64,000 nucleotides of DNA from Gaertneriomyces semiglobifer. Taxonomy: Eukaryota; Chytridiomycota; Chytridiomycetes; Spizellomycetales; Spizellomycetaceae. The stretch lies in the NCBI GenBank assembly GCA_025558075.1, contig JAHLKF010000041.1, positions 20,790-84,789 of the forward strand, in the 5' to 3' direction. Shown one piece after another: positions 21,001 to 30,536 of this stretch. Position numbers and translations under genes: made by a program. Each line of letters starts with the position of its first letter. The stretch's first letter is position 1. Under the pieces are notes generated by a model. That model ran no database searches, had not been told where the DNA came from, and was given only the letters and a program-made list of their open reading frames with translations.

Positions 21001-22450
21001 CAGCGGGTACGGCGAGAGGCGCCTCGGATTCCACTTGTTCAGAGTCCGCAATTTTCTCTTCAGGGGTTACATACGCGGTGGGTTCAATCAGTTCGCGCTG
21101 TTCAGACTCAGTCACTACATTTTCCGGCGCAGCGATCTCATCCGAAGCAACCTCTGCGACGGGTTCAGGCTTCGGTTGCTCAAGCTCAGCCACAGCCGCT
21201 TCCGAAGCAGCTTCCGTGGTAGGGACATCCAATTTAGGCTGCTCAGCGTCCGTCACAGGAGTATTCGCAAGCTGTTGCCTCCACTGCTGTTCCAATTCAT
21301 AACTCCATTTTAAATGTTCATCAGCGGTCTTCTGCCCATCGACCTTCAACAGCACGGCAGGTCGGGGAATCCCCTCACCATCTCCAGCTTCATCTGTAAT
21401 CAAGTCTGCAAACGGCTCCTTGGCTTCAAATCTCAAGACCTCACCATTCGGTTGTGGCAAAGCCAACCTCCAGGAATGCAACATGCACCTGAAAGCGCTG
21501 CTTGTGTGCGGTACTTCATAAGTGGGGTCACCAATGATTGGGTGTCCAATGCTCGCCATGTGAACGCGGAGTTGATGACGCCGCCCCGTAACCGGAGAAA
21601 GTTCAACATGAGTGACCGGAGTATCAAAGAAATAGCCACGACGAATCAATTGGACGTGCGTTTGGCATGCTTTCCCTAATTCTTCGCTCGGCGCCACAAT
21701 CGTCTTTTTGTCATCTGCCGGATCATCCATAAGAGGAGTTGTGATTTCCATTTCATCTTGTTCGAGGTGACCCCGTACGAGCGCGGTATAGGTCTTCTTA
21801 ACTTGGCGGCGGGAAAACGCCTTCCCAGCAATACCAGCTGCCTTTTTACTGAGGCCCCAGCAGTGTACTCCAGAAGTGACATAGTCGAGTTGATGGAGAA
21901 GATAGAGCTTCTCGTGCTGCTGGAAGTCTCGGTATAGAAGCGACTCTGAAGTGGGGCAAGATTCGGTGTCACCATCGATGCGCACAGAGTATGGCTTGTT
22001 GGTGATGAGATAATGCTCAGGGTCATAATACAAGATCTCCATCTCATAGTCGCGGTTGTACCGCGGGTCGTGTCCTAGTACAGTCTGCACAGAGCTAGGG
22101 GATGCCGTCGGAGCAAACGTCGCTGTGTCCAGAATTGTCATTTCGCCTTGTTCAGCAACATCTTCTTCCGCTTCTTCGTCCACGGCAAGAGTTGAGTTCT
22201 CCTCCTTGGGTCCACTTGCCGCCGTTTCTTCGACGGCGTCAAAATCCTTACCGCCAAAAACAGCCTCCACGGGAATAAGTGTCTGCTCGCTCTCAATAAG
22301 CTCAGTAGTCACGTCCTCTTGACTTTTCGACGCAGTTTCCGGAACTTGTTCGTCGGTTTGTTGTGCGTTCTGGTTAGGAAGTGCCTTTGTAGAGACTATG
22401 TCAACGGCAGTCTGTTCCGTGACCTGCTCATGTTCCACTTCGCCCATCAT
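18086..22450 (-). CDS. RluA-type pseudouridine synthase fused to a long acidic repeat tail ending in a CaaX-like box
   Basis: One open frame of 1,454 codons from the ATG at 22450. Residues ~135-355 form an RluA/RPUSD-type catalytic domain. The active-site loop is LLHQLDYVTSG with the catalytic Asp at ~189. KKTYTALVRGHL, then HVELSPVTGRRHQLRVHMAS, then GHPIIGDPTY are standard blocks of the family. RPUSD1-like enzymes isomerise uridine in RNA. Residues ~360-1450 are disordered and rich in Glu, Ala, Val, Pro and Thr. They contain degenerate tandem repeats of the type PVVEETTSAPAEA and EPVETKEITEPAP. The last residues are AKGCTIL, so the final four, CTIL, look like a prenylation box (Leu favours geranylgeranylation). 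That combination is unusual for this family. Similar-length antisense frames at 18312-19753 are by-products of the biased composition. Confidence 0.85.
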   Translation of the reverse strand: MMGEVEHEQVTEQTAVDIVSTKALPNQNAQQTDEQVPETASKSQEDVTTELIESEQTLIPVEAVFGGKDFDAVEETAASGPKEENSTLAVDEEAEEDVAEQGEMTILDTATFAPTASPSSVQTVLGHDPRYNRDYEMEILYYDPEHYLITNKPYSVRIDGDTESCPTSESLLYRDFQQHEKLYLLHQLDYVTSGVHCWGLSKKAAGIAGKAFSRRQVKKTYTALVRGHLEQDEMEITTPLMDDPADDKKTIVAPSEELGKACQTHVQLIRRGYFFDTPVTHVELSPVTGRRHQLRVHMASIGHPIIGDPTYEVPHTSSAFRCMLHSWRLALPQPNGEVLRFEAKEPFADLITDEAGDGEGIPRPAVLLKVDGQKTADEHLKWSYELEQQWRQQLANTPVTDAEQPKLDVPTTEAASEAAVAELEQPKPEPVAEVASDEIAAPENVVTESEQRELIEPTAYVTPEEKIADSEQVESEAPLAVPAEMASQEENSVPANAEDVEEREQVNDVEPSSQEAVTKIEDVAAHAPLEVSADATSSETEPEQDQTELPSTEAPVEVPTESSAEQSEQSGAADESVVAESTVPQTDESSHGGSKRPVEEVYNENKHLVPAKRGAGAELMRDVADLKKVREDGTPVEEDEEVESRETELEDAAVPSTEAVVPETAEAPVAEEKPVEASPLQGGDVAEKEIIVDSTVEPTPTAAMAAEDVTEEANDQVVAENGATPAEEQEAAVASTRQQQDAEVEKEVITAHITESAEASPVEAVHAEESEVAIVNDKAAPVEEPTDATRQQENADTEREILSTTAIVDSADVKEEPLAEAQPSSEVADSSEETVSAAAVVDSSVQEPVEDTTVEAEATVVEDKEIVVSDAIVDSMAEEVPTPAANEEADVSSAAEEQPSVAQEAADDEREIVNATTVVDSTDDQPEPTVEAAPASVEDEKVEEAAVESSMAPSVVDQQDREVEVVSAIVETSPAEVAVAKGETPVEPVQEDDATRQQESADLENAAVVADAVVETHTEDAVAEVAAADTESHKDVTSVEPSPAPVEATEAEPVAEETALAPEQATEATDLAEVAPVEAKEITEPEEFAPVEEAKETAEPAPAAEETVPAPAEATVPAPVAEETTSAPAEATEATETEVAETTEVEPVVEETTSAPAEAMDATETEVTETTEVEPVVEETTSAPVEVTEAAEPEQVAPVETKETTEPASAPVAEETVAAPAEGVTEAEPVAEDTEVTEATEPEQVEPVETKEITEPAPVVEETVPASVEATEAAPVEETEVAAATEPEQVEPVETKEITEPAPVAEESVPAPVEATEPVAVADETASAPTEVTKVTEPEQVEATEVTEPAPVAEQAAPVEAKEPAESVPAADVASSSETTASQLTSAETAVANQVMDTVSSILDETTHILDAAPETATTVKDEPTTEATRSVPVVETKAATEPTPEPAKGCTIL

Positions 22451-22854
22451 CTACAGCATGGGCAGACCATGTTAGCCGCGGGTTACTCTGGGAAACCCCA
22501 CAAAAAGCGCGCACCATCTACACACCTTTCTGGCGCTTACAATTCCTCTCAATGAGAGTCCCTCTCACAGTTTCTTCTTTCCACAATGCCAATGAATGCA
22601 GCGATGCGTTGCTATGGTGTTGCTACGCTGATCTGCAATATGTGGGTATGAGGGCGTTGCTGCTTGAAGAAGGAACGGGCGGTCTGTCGACTTTGGGCCA
22701 GGCGGACGAACTTTCCCAAGGCCTTGCATGACTGTGCGCATTGCCCTTTGGTGGCTGGTGGCGTAGTCTTACTGCGGCATGTGGCAGTTATGTCATCAGG
22801 AAAACTCCGACATCACCCGGGTCACAATCAACGACTGGCAAAAAGTAGTAAATT
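22451..22854. other. Intergenic between pseudouridine synthase and tRNA-Arg
   Basis: Upstream region of the leftward gene; no gene supported. Confidence 0.4.
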
Positions 22855-22926
22855 CGAGCTTACCAGGGATCGAACCTGGAATCTCCTGATCCGTAGTCAG
22901 GCGCCTTCCCATTTGGCCATAAGCCC
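22855..22926 (-). tRNA. tRNA-Arg (ACG)
   Basis: On the minus strand the gene starts GGGCTTA at 22926 and ends TAAGCTC plus a discriminator G at 22855. The acceptor stem is fully paired with one G-U. The anticodon loop is CTACGGA (anticodon ACG, decoding CGT/CGC after inosine formation). The T arm contains GGTTCGATCCC. There is no intron and no encoded CCA, as usual for eukaryotic nuclear tRNAs. Confidence 0.93.
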
Positions 22927-23638
22927 TTTCGTTGGTGTTATCGACATAACAACGGTGACATAAGCATTCTCGTATTGAATCTAAGTCTATATTGTTGACT
23001 TAAGTGAGAATACTCACTCTCAAACTCCGACGACGCGCGCGCAACGCATAATTTCCTTCAGCCTAACTTGCGGAAGCGGTTCAAAGCGCATATCATTTTC
23101 TCAAAACGGTCAACAAAAACTCGCGCGACGACAAAAATGCGCCTGTCCCACAAATCAAGCACGATGGACCTTTGATAGTTGTATCGCAGAAGAAGGAACA
23201 CGCAGCATATCCACGGATTGTTGACTTTGAGAGCAGTGATGTCGGAGGAGACAGAAGAATTGACTTGCGAGCCTTCCCAGTCCAGTGGATGTGAAAAAAA
23301 TGGACGGCCGCCCGCTGTTGGCCTTCATAAATAGGGGCTCGTCTTGAACAGTGGCCCGCCACAATCGTCCTCCACAAGCGTTGACGTGCGTGTTAAGACG
23401 GTTTTTACCTGCCCCAGATGCACCTCATTACACTTCGACTAAAACCTCAATGGACCACAACGGCCCTCTTCGAGTCCCAACCGGGGCCGCAGGCCCCCGG
23501 GGGAACGTTCATGCAAATGCATCTAGCCGGACGTATGAACGAACAGACGTTGCGTGAGCGGCGGGAATATCTCGACAACAGAGTTGGTTGGTGATTGCAT
23601 CTTCAACCACCGCCCAAAAGGCAGTATCTGACTTTTAG
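22927..23638. other. Intergenic, no supported gene
   Basis: About 700 bases between tRNA-Arg and the next gene. A short minus-strand frame at 23093-23377 has no recognisable domain. Confidence 0.4.
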
Positions 23639-24259
23639 ATGCTTATAGGAACCCGGGTCCGCCCTAAGCTCTGGACTGTCGGCCTAGGGGGCTTGGTTAC
23701 GTTCGCACTCGTAATTGCATTCGTCGCTATTGCAATTACCGACTTCAATGCCTTTGGCAGTGCTTGCTCAAGTGTCAGTAGGAGCTACATACCATCTGAT
23801 GATTATCCTACGTCTTCCACGACCTCCACGAGGTCTATGAGGTCCACGACCGCAGAATTGGCCACGGCGACGTCATCCATAACGGTATCGACTACAACCG
23901 CTAGCACGACTACAACTGCGGCACCAGGGGTGGCTGGAACACCCGTCGCAAACAATTCGCCGCCTCAACCGCAGCGGCCGCAGCCGCAGCCTTCCAGCTC
24001 GTCGAATCCATTTCCGATCACGTATGATGAATGCGGTTGTCCGAGCCGGCCGGACGACGATCACTGTGAGGCATATAGAAGCACGCCGTACTGGGGCGAT
24101 TGTATGACGGAAGCCCAGCGGAAATGGGGGAGGTGCAGGTGCCCTACGCGCCCGCGCAGAGTGCTACATCGGAGGGACGATTGCTATAAGCCAAGTACAG
24201 GGAGGTGTGTTTCACTGCGTTTTCATATCTCCCAATGTAACCGCGTTAGTGATCATTGA
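23639..24259 (+). CDS. Type II-like membrane protein with mucin-like stalk and Cys-rich C-terminus, unknown
   Basis: 206 residues from the ATG at 23639. One hydrophobic segment near residues 13-34 (WTVGLGGLVTFALVIAFVAI) follows a short basic N-terminus, suggesting a signal anchor. Then comes a Ser/Thr-rich stalk of ~55 residues, a Pro/Gln linker, and a compact domain with about nine Cys (YDECGCPSRPDDDHCEAY, WGDCMTEAQRKWGRCRCP and others). The Cys spacing suggests a disulfide-bonded surface domain. I recognise no family. The next gene begins 24 bases after its stop, so the two may be co-regulated. Confidence 0.55.
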   Translation: MLIGTRVRPKLWTVGLGGLVTFALVIAFVAIAITDFNAFGSACSSVSRSYIPSDDYPTSSTTSTRSMRSTTAELATATSSITVSTTTASTTTTAAPGVAGTPVANNSPPQPQRPQPQPSSSSNPFPITYDECGCPSRPDDDHCEAYRSTPYWGDCMTEAQRKWGRCRCPTRPRRVLHRRDDCYKPSTGRCVSLRFHISQCNRVSDH

Positions 24260-24282
24260 TTCGGTTGTTCTCCACTAGTACA

Positions 24283-25084
24283 ATGGGTAAAATCGCAGGA
24301 TGCTTTGCAGGCATTATTATCAGCACCGTCCTCAGCACCCTCGCCTACAAAAGTGACCTAAAGGCGAGCCGAGAGGAGACACAAGCAGCTCTTGCTCACT
24401 TGAACAATCTCGACAATGCCCGTGGTGTTGTATGGAAATACGGGGAGCTGAAGAAAACGAATATAAGATACGAAAAGCATTCCGGACGGGTTGTGAGCAA
24501 GGACTCTTATAAGTTTCCGGTCAGTAACAGGCTGAATTCCGTTGGGCGCAAGAATGACGTTATGCTGACATGGTACTTTCTCTCCAAAGGTGGTGTTTAT
24601 GGAAACCTTCGATGTTCCGGCAACGTTTGAAGGGACCTCCTTAGATCATGATCTTCCGCCAACGCCAGTGGCACAGATGACGGAATATGCTTCCTCTTCT
24701 AACGTTCATCCGGAAGCAGTCAAGGTTGCCGTACCTTCGCATCCTGCGCACGTGGAGCATGGATTTGCCTCATTAGGGTTTTCCATGCCGACCGTACCTT
24801 CGCATTCTGCGCACGCAGAGCATGGCTTTGCCTCATCAGCAGCAGGGTATTCCATGGCGACCGTACCTTCGCATTCTGCGCACGCAGAGCATGACTTTGC
24901 CTCATCAACAGCAGGGTATTCCATGCCGTACCCGCCATCACAGGCCTACCAAGCATATTCCGCTCCCTATACCCCAACGTCTCCGGTACAGACATATGCC
25001 CCGCCAGTAGCATCTCCAGTAGAGAGCTTTGCGGAGCCATTGGGAGATCAGAAACCTGCGCCGCCGCCGTACTCCGGCCCTTGA
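24283..25084 (+). CDS. Single-pass membrane protein with tandem repeats and PPxY motif, two exons, unknown
   Basis: Exons 24283-24519 and 24590-25084 with a GTCAGT...AAAG intron give 243 residues. An N-terminal hydrophobic segment (AGCFAGIIISTVLSTLAY, residues ~4-21) is followed by a short helical region, then three near-identical 21-23-residue repeats beginning VPSHxAHxEHxFAS, then a Pro/Tyr-rich tail ending in PPPYSGP. The terminal PPxY motif is the canonical ligand of WW domains of Nedd4/Rsp5 ubiquitin ligases; small single-span fungal proteins with PPxY are known Rsp5 adaptors. Function here is inferred only from that motif. The start was set at the ATG at 24283 because the longer frame (24256) overlaps the previous stop. 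Confidence 0.58.
24731..24931 (+). repeat. Three coding tandem repeats (63, 69, 69 bp)
   Basis: Units begin 'gtaccttcgcat' at 24731, 24794 and 24863, each encoding VPSH(P/S)AH. The second and third are nearly identical, implying recent duplication. Confidence 0.85.
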
Positions 25085-26640
25085 TCAAATGGCGCTAATA
25101 ACACCTAGTTGTGCTTAAATTGCCATAGACATAGCTAGTGGTAGACATCGCTGTAACCTAGAAGACTAATACAAAGCACTACCAATTGACAGCGCTTAGC
25201 TGTCAATGGACGCAACTTGTTGGCAGGCCCACATATGAGTTCAAGATGCTGGTATACACTTTGCTGCTTGCCATTTATCATTCTGTAGACAGAATTGTCG
25301 AGAGCAGGTGAGAAACGCGCAGCCAATGATGACAAGCGGTGTGCAGCACTGCACCAGATGGCTGGCATCTCAGCGTTCGTTGCGAAACAATCCGGTACAG
25401 AACTAAAATGGGGCTACCACGTCCGTTACCATCAACACTGACATTGTCGATGTTTCCAGAAGTTCCTCTCTTATTATGCAACCTCAAGACGGTACATAGT
25501 GGAAGAGGAGGTACCTTTGATATAGTTTTCATACCACATTTCTACGATTGTACAGCAAGGTAAGGCTGTGACCTTCCAGACAGTGTGCAATCAAGTGAAC
25601 CGCCCGGCTTGCAGTCGTGCGCCTTACTTTTCCATGCGCACCACTAAAAGAGGCTGCTTTCACCAACGTTATAGCACGACATCACTAGCAACGTAGTTAT
25701 GCTCATCCTCCTGCAGATGCGACCTGCGGTCCGGCAGACGTGGTACTTCGCATTCAACCCATTGTTGTGTTTGCTCTCACCGGAAAGAGTGGAATCGCGT
25801 GTCGATGTCATGGCTGAGGAGCGCCTGTTGGCGGGCATGAACAGCACCTCGTAGAACCATCTTTATATCCAAAATTCCAAGGTTCGCATTGTTTGCCCCT
25901 CGCGAATGAACACAACAAGCTCCCGATTCGCCGCGTCTCAACTATTGCCATCGCAGTAACCCGTCTACCTTCATTTCTGGTCAGGATCGCATTGAACATT
26001 TCTTTCCGAGCGTGGCTTGATAGCAGTTCGCACTTGTTTCAGTATGCCTCCGGTCTGGCAGAGAGGGAAGCGAAACACTTGTCGCCATTTTTGGCTGTTA
26101 TGGTCCCAGCAAAAAAATGCAAGCAGCACACCATCGTGCCAGCCAGCCCTCTTTGGAACCACTGACGACCTCACAGACGGACCTCTCTCCCTCTCTCGAA
26201 GCCACCGTGTGCCGCTAAGTCGCTTTCTGTTTTCTTGAAGGTGATGAATGATTCTTGTAGGACTGTAGATTGTGACAGGCAGGCTACGTTCTCAACGTAG
26301 AGGCGTACGGCGTTTTCGAGATTCGTACCTATTTTCCTCGTTTTCGCAACTGTATCAAAGTGTCCTAGGTAAAAAGACACATGCCATCAATCCGAAGAAT
26401 ACCTTTCTTCTTCCCTCTCTCAAAAGACATTGATGGTGTATGTGAGTTATATTTGTGGATGCGAGGATTCTCTACCGCCGCGTTGCGTTCCCACGCGTGT
26501 TCGCATACTACTGTTCGGACAAGCAATCAACGACATGCACACTCTCCTTTCTCCCACACTTGCATTCCCTAAGACACAGTGCTGAAACGCAAAGTACAAA
26601 CACACACATTCAGTCTTTCTTTCTCGTTTCCCAGTCAGTC
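25085..26640. other. 1.5-kb region without supported gene
   Basis: Many short overlapping frames on both strands and no domain I can recognise. CT-rich stretches appear at the right end, similar to the leaders of the small-protein family described below. Confidence 0.4.
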
Positions 26641-26646
26641 TCAAAG

Positions 26647-26760
26647 TTCGTTCGTTATACAAAGAGATTCGCCCCAGACGGCTGGAGCGTTTACTATTCA
26701 TCCTGCACCCGATCCCAGTCCCTTCAAGCGCTCAAAGTCAGCTCCTGCGGGTTTGCGTTA
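26647..26760 (+). pseudogene. Decayed copy A of the VRYT-W-H small-protein family
   Basis: The frame reads FVRYTKRFAPDGWSVYY and later SLQALK. This matches the family core VRYTDEFAP-x2-WSIxHF and SLRALE seen in the four genes at 30.5-34.2 kb. No ATG precedes the core in frame, and the block after WSV has drifted. A CA/CT-rich leader (tttctttctcg) precedes it, as in the intact genes. Confidence 0.45.
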
Positions 26761-27126
26761 CCAGTACGTCCCGGGCGATTGCTGATAGCTAGCCAAGTCC
26801 AATCAAGGCCCTGAAAGGCGACCGCATACGGATACGGACGGAAAACTGGAGCTTGTTGCTAGCAAGGTTCGTGCGATTCCATTTCTAGTCAATGAAGCTC
26901 ATCTTTAGGGTATCATTATGCGGACGCGAGAACGATGAAAACAGGAAGTAGACGAGGAGTTTTCTCATAACAAGAGATATATTCATATTTATACACATGT
27001 GTCCTCTATGTACAAGGTTGGAGCACAGCCTTCGGTATCTTGATGCTAACTTCAGTGTGTTCATAGAGTAAGGCCGAAGACTTTTGGACAGGCGGAGATT
27101 CTTCTACTTGCGATTTCAAACTGTGT

Positions 27127-27712
27127 GTGTGCGTGTACCTACAAAAGTAAGCGAACGACCCGCAGAAAGACGGAGCTGCTCAGCGGGGCGGGCGCCTACA
27201 AATAAACCGAACGACCCGCAGAAAGACAGAGCTACTCAGCGGGGCGCCCGGTGGTCGTTAGTAAGTAAGAGAGGGGCGGAGCGGTCAGGGACTCACCAGT
27301 TGTGCCGGTGACGTTGTTTGCGAGTGTGCCTACAAAATACACCGAACGACCCACAGAGAGATCTTCTGCACTGCGGTTCGCCCGGTGGTCGTTTAGTAAG
27401 TAAGAGGGGGGTGTAGCGGTCAGGGACTCACCAGTTGTGCCGATGACCTTGGTTGCGCGCGTGCCTACAAAATACACCGAACGACCCACAGAGAGATCTT
27501 CTGCACTGCGGTCCGCCCGGTGGTCGTTTAGTAAGTAAGAGGGGGGTGTAGCGGTCAGGGACTCACCAGTTGTGCCGATGACCTTGGTTGCGCGCGTGCC
27601 TACAAAATACACCGAACGACCCACAGAGAGATCTTCTGCACTGCGGTCCGCCCGGTGGTCGTTTAGTAAGGAGGAGAGGGGCGGAGCGGTCGGGAACTCA
27701 CAGATTGTTGGC
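27127..27712. repeat. Tandem array of ~135-bp units (about four plus partial copies)
   Basis: The marker 'cccggtggtc' recurs at 27247, 27381, 27516 and 27651, giving periods of 134, 135 and 135. Units are nearly identical in the middle and more diverged at both ends; the left end decays into ~54-bp partial units. The period is a multiple of three, so the minus strand stays open across the array. Confidence 0.85.
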
Positions 27713-27753
27713 TGAACCAGGCAGCAGCCCTGAGCGACACAGGATGTGCACAA
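27232..27753 (-). CDS. Hypothetical repeat protein, or exon/intron repeat array
   Basis: The minus strand is open for 173 codons, with 45-residue repeats (EDLSVGRSVYFVGTRATKVI then GTTGESLT...LLNDHRADRSA). Alternatively, each unit is a 69-base exon plus a 66-base intron. GTGAGTCCCT looks like a donor, TTACTAAAC like a branch site, and GCAG is the acceptor, all recurring in register. Both readings preserve frame because exon and intron lengths are multiples of three and the junction phase is constant. I recognise no family and cannot tell which reading is used. Confidence 0.3.
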   Translation of the reverse strand: MCTSCVAQGCCLVQPTICEFPTAPPLSSLLNDHRADRSAEDLSVGRSVYFVGTRATKVIGTTGESLTATPPSYLLNDHRADRSAEDLSVGRSVYFVGTRATKVIGTTGESLTATPPSYLLNDHRANRSAEDLSVGRSVYFVGTLANNVTGTTGESLTAPPLSYLLTTTGRPAE

Positions 27754-27954
27754 ACAAACAGAAGAATGGCCGGCAGAGGCAACCGTGGTAGGAGCGCAAT
27801 AAGGCCGAGTGCACCGAGAAGCCAGCTATCGTAGATGGCCTCAACTGAAGGAGTGACGGATAGTGGGAAATGTAGAGGGAAAGTGCGAAAAAGTGGTCGC
27901 CTTTTAAAGGCAACTGACGCGTTCTCGACGCGTTGCTTAGGTAAGCAGCACTTA

Positions 27955-28140
27955 GTGTGGCACAGCCATAGGGAAGCTGGTTCTTAATCTAACCGGAGGC
28001 ACAGCTGCAATCTAAAAAGCGGCACAGCGACGTTCGGCTGGCTGGAGCAATCTAAATGGTGGCACAGCTGCAATCTAACTATGGCACAGCTATGCTGTTC
28101 ATAACGCTGTAATCTAAATGATGGCACAGCTTGATTGTTC
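27955..28140. repeat. Degenerate short direct repeats
   Basis: The words 'ggcacagc' and 'aatctaa' alternate five or six times with 15-40-base spacing. Function unknown. Confidence 0.6.
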
Positions 28141-30154
28141 AGGACAATAGAACCGAATTGGAGGTAAAAACGCCTTCCATAAAGAATGAACTGCATTTCG
28201 GATGTTACTGCCCGTGAGAAAAGGATGAAATGGGCTTAAACGCATGTAAACGTGCATGCAAGTTCGCGTACCTAACCGGGAACAATTTCGCAGCTTCACT
28301 GTAAATCTTGAGACCTGCTCGTGATTCTTCGTCGCTGCTTGTTTGACGCGGCTGTCCGGGCAGGAGTCATTGGCTCGGGTGCCAATGCATATGCGTCGCG
28401 TGCGTGATCGGAAGTCCGTTTCACAAGAAATAACAAACTGATTTAGTTGTACGTTATCTCTCTGGCCATGCGGAGGACAGGTTGATAACACTTCACGGAG
28501 ATAGTTCATCGGCAAGGCACAGTGATTCCAAGAGCTGTTTAACAGTGGTTATTTCGGAGATGCTTGATTTCCCGCCATCGATCGCCAGTTGTCAGGCGGT
28601 GGTATGTGCAATTCTCGTCTGGGAAACCAAAGAGGAGACCGGGACATCGTGCCGCACACTACCTGGGCATTCATTCGATCGTGCAATGGGGCAGGAAGCG
28701 CTGAACAAAGGGAAGTCAATCCAACTGATGGCGTGTGAAGGTGCAATCTCCATACGGATACGTACCACTTCGTGCAATGCGATGCTGCTCGCTTCAAACA
28801 GTGCATGGTTTCCTGCCTGCTTTTTCGGAAAGTTCCTGCGGTTGGGCGTCTGACGAGAAAAAGGGACCAATGTCTGTACAGGAGATGGCCGGGCGTTGGT
28901 CGCCTGAGGGTACGGTGCGAAAACGGCGAAAGACTGGTGTTCGTCGGCCCAACATCGCCGAGAGTTTCTTAGAATTGCATGTGGCATCGGGTGCTTCCAA
29001 AAAGATGCTTACAAGAATCACCTCCCACACATCGAGATCGTCTAGGAAACCATTGCTTCAAGTTGCTCCGACTTTGCGGCTAAGAAGGGCACCATTGCCG
29101 AGTGTTGGTGCTTTCGGGAAACCATTTTAGACGTCTTGGGCTTGTCCAAGTGGGCAGGTGAATTGCGGCCGTGAGTGGCGAGTACGAAGTGTTTGCGGCA
29201 TGCACTCCACAACAATCCTGACTCGTGTTGGCTAAAGTGCTAAGGAGTTCATCATAAGATGTTAACATGGAGGTCAGGCGGTGTCCGTTCTACGTACTTG
29301 CGCACCGTATGATTGAGCGACCGGATATTCTGGTCAGGCCGTAGTCCGGGCCAAAACTATTGCAGGGTCATTGGGTCGTAACTGGTGCGGCAGCTTGATT
29401 TGTTGATTTAGTGAGCGACTTCTGAGAATGGCTACTACGTCGTAGCGTCTGTAAAAGCCAGTGAGTTAGTCGACATCTACAGAGGCCGGTGAAAGCCAGA
29501 TTTATAAATAGTGGACACCTACCCTAGTATCTGATTGACATGCAGGCGCAAAGGGGCCGTTGAGACTGCACAAGAACCACTTCGGCGCTTTGCAGGTCAC
29601 TCGAGCCCATCATCTATCGCTTCATCCTGAGCCTTCTTCCAAGACCAAATATCATTCCTCTTCACTGGGCTGTTGTGGCGATCCGACAGCTGTCCATTGG
29701 AAGAATGGGAAATCACAGAATGCAGACTCGTGCCTGATGGTCCAAACCTGGATGTGCGAGCTAAGATCAAGAGATGTCCGGATCTAATGTAATGTTGCAA
29801 CACAGATACTATTAAGGTCCGATGGGAAAACGCGGCGCGACAGTTCAATTGGGTTCGGACATTGACACAACATTCCTCAGTCAAGACAACCTGTTCAATA
29901 CGCAACTGTAATTCGCAGGCAACCTACACATACGTATATTCATGACTGAGGATAATTCGTTGGTTCAGATCGTACGACATGTTTGGCTTTACTTGGAGAG
30001 CTGGACGTTACTAGCAGCCGCCAACTCCAGTGACTTCGCGGCGCTAGTAGACGATCGTGGTGAAGGAGCCGGAATGACAAGATCAAAACAACATGGTTTG
30101 GCATCAATTCCAACAATCAATGGACCAGCGACCTGCATTACCTCTAGATCTACT

Positions 30155-30203
30155 GCGAATGTGCAGAACGTACTTACTCGGACAATACCTTCTGCACATT
30201 CGC
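30155..30203. repeat. Perfect 14-bp inverted repeat
   Basis: GCGAATGTGCAGAA at 30155-30168 and its exact complement at 30190-30203, separated by 21 bases; can form a strong hairpin. Confidence 0.85.
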
Positions 30204-30406
30204 AAGATTTGCCACCGATGAGTTGTCGCTGCGCAATTGGCCTACGCGCATTATCCCACCCAGTTTGCCCCCTTCAAAATAACCAATCACAGCTCGACGC
30301 AATAGATCACAACTGCTGGTGTCCGTCGCACCAAACTCCCGGCGTTACACCAGGACAGCTGTCTATTTGCCCATTTGCAGTATTGCTTGTCAAGCAGCTT
30401 CCCGAA

Positions 30407-30413
30407 TATAAAA
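30407..30413 (+). promoter_or_regulatory. TATA box of small-protein gene B
   Basis: TATAAAA 124 bases before the ATG, followed by 'gacgtcgcttgcc' and a CA then CT repeat leader. The same arrangement precedes genes D and E. Confidence 0.6.
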
Positions 30414-30536
30414 GGACGTCGCTTGCCCCCAATCCCCTCACAACTTTCCACACACACACGCACACACATCTACACACATCTCGCTTTCGCCCTCTCTCTC
30501 CGTGTGTTGTGTTTTTTTTTTGTTTTTTGAACAACA

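Larger units (their letters stand above)
27754..30536. other. 2.8-kb region without supported gene
   Basis: Contains a degenerate direct repeat of the type 'ggcacagctgcaatctaa' (27955-28140) and a perfect 14-bp inverted repeat (30155-30203). TATA-like 'tttataaata' is near 29500. Open frames such as 28735-29130 (+) and 28592-28987 (-) overlap antisense and show no domain. Confidence 0.45.

Noticed and set aside
22601..22700. Possible small ncRNA next to tRNA-Arg
   Set aside because: No box motifs or stable structure that I could support by eye.
28592..29130. Overlapping 131-codon frames on both strands
   Set aside because: Fully antisense to each other, no domain, no splice signals linking to neighbours.
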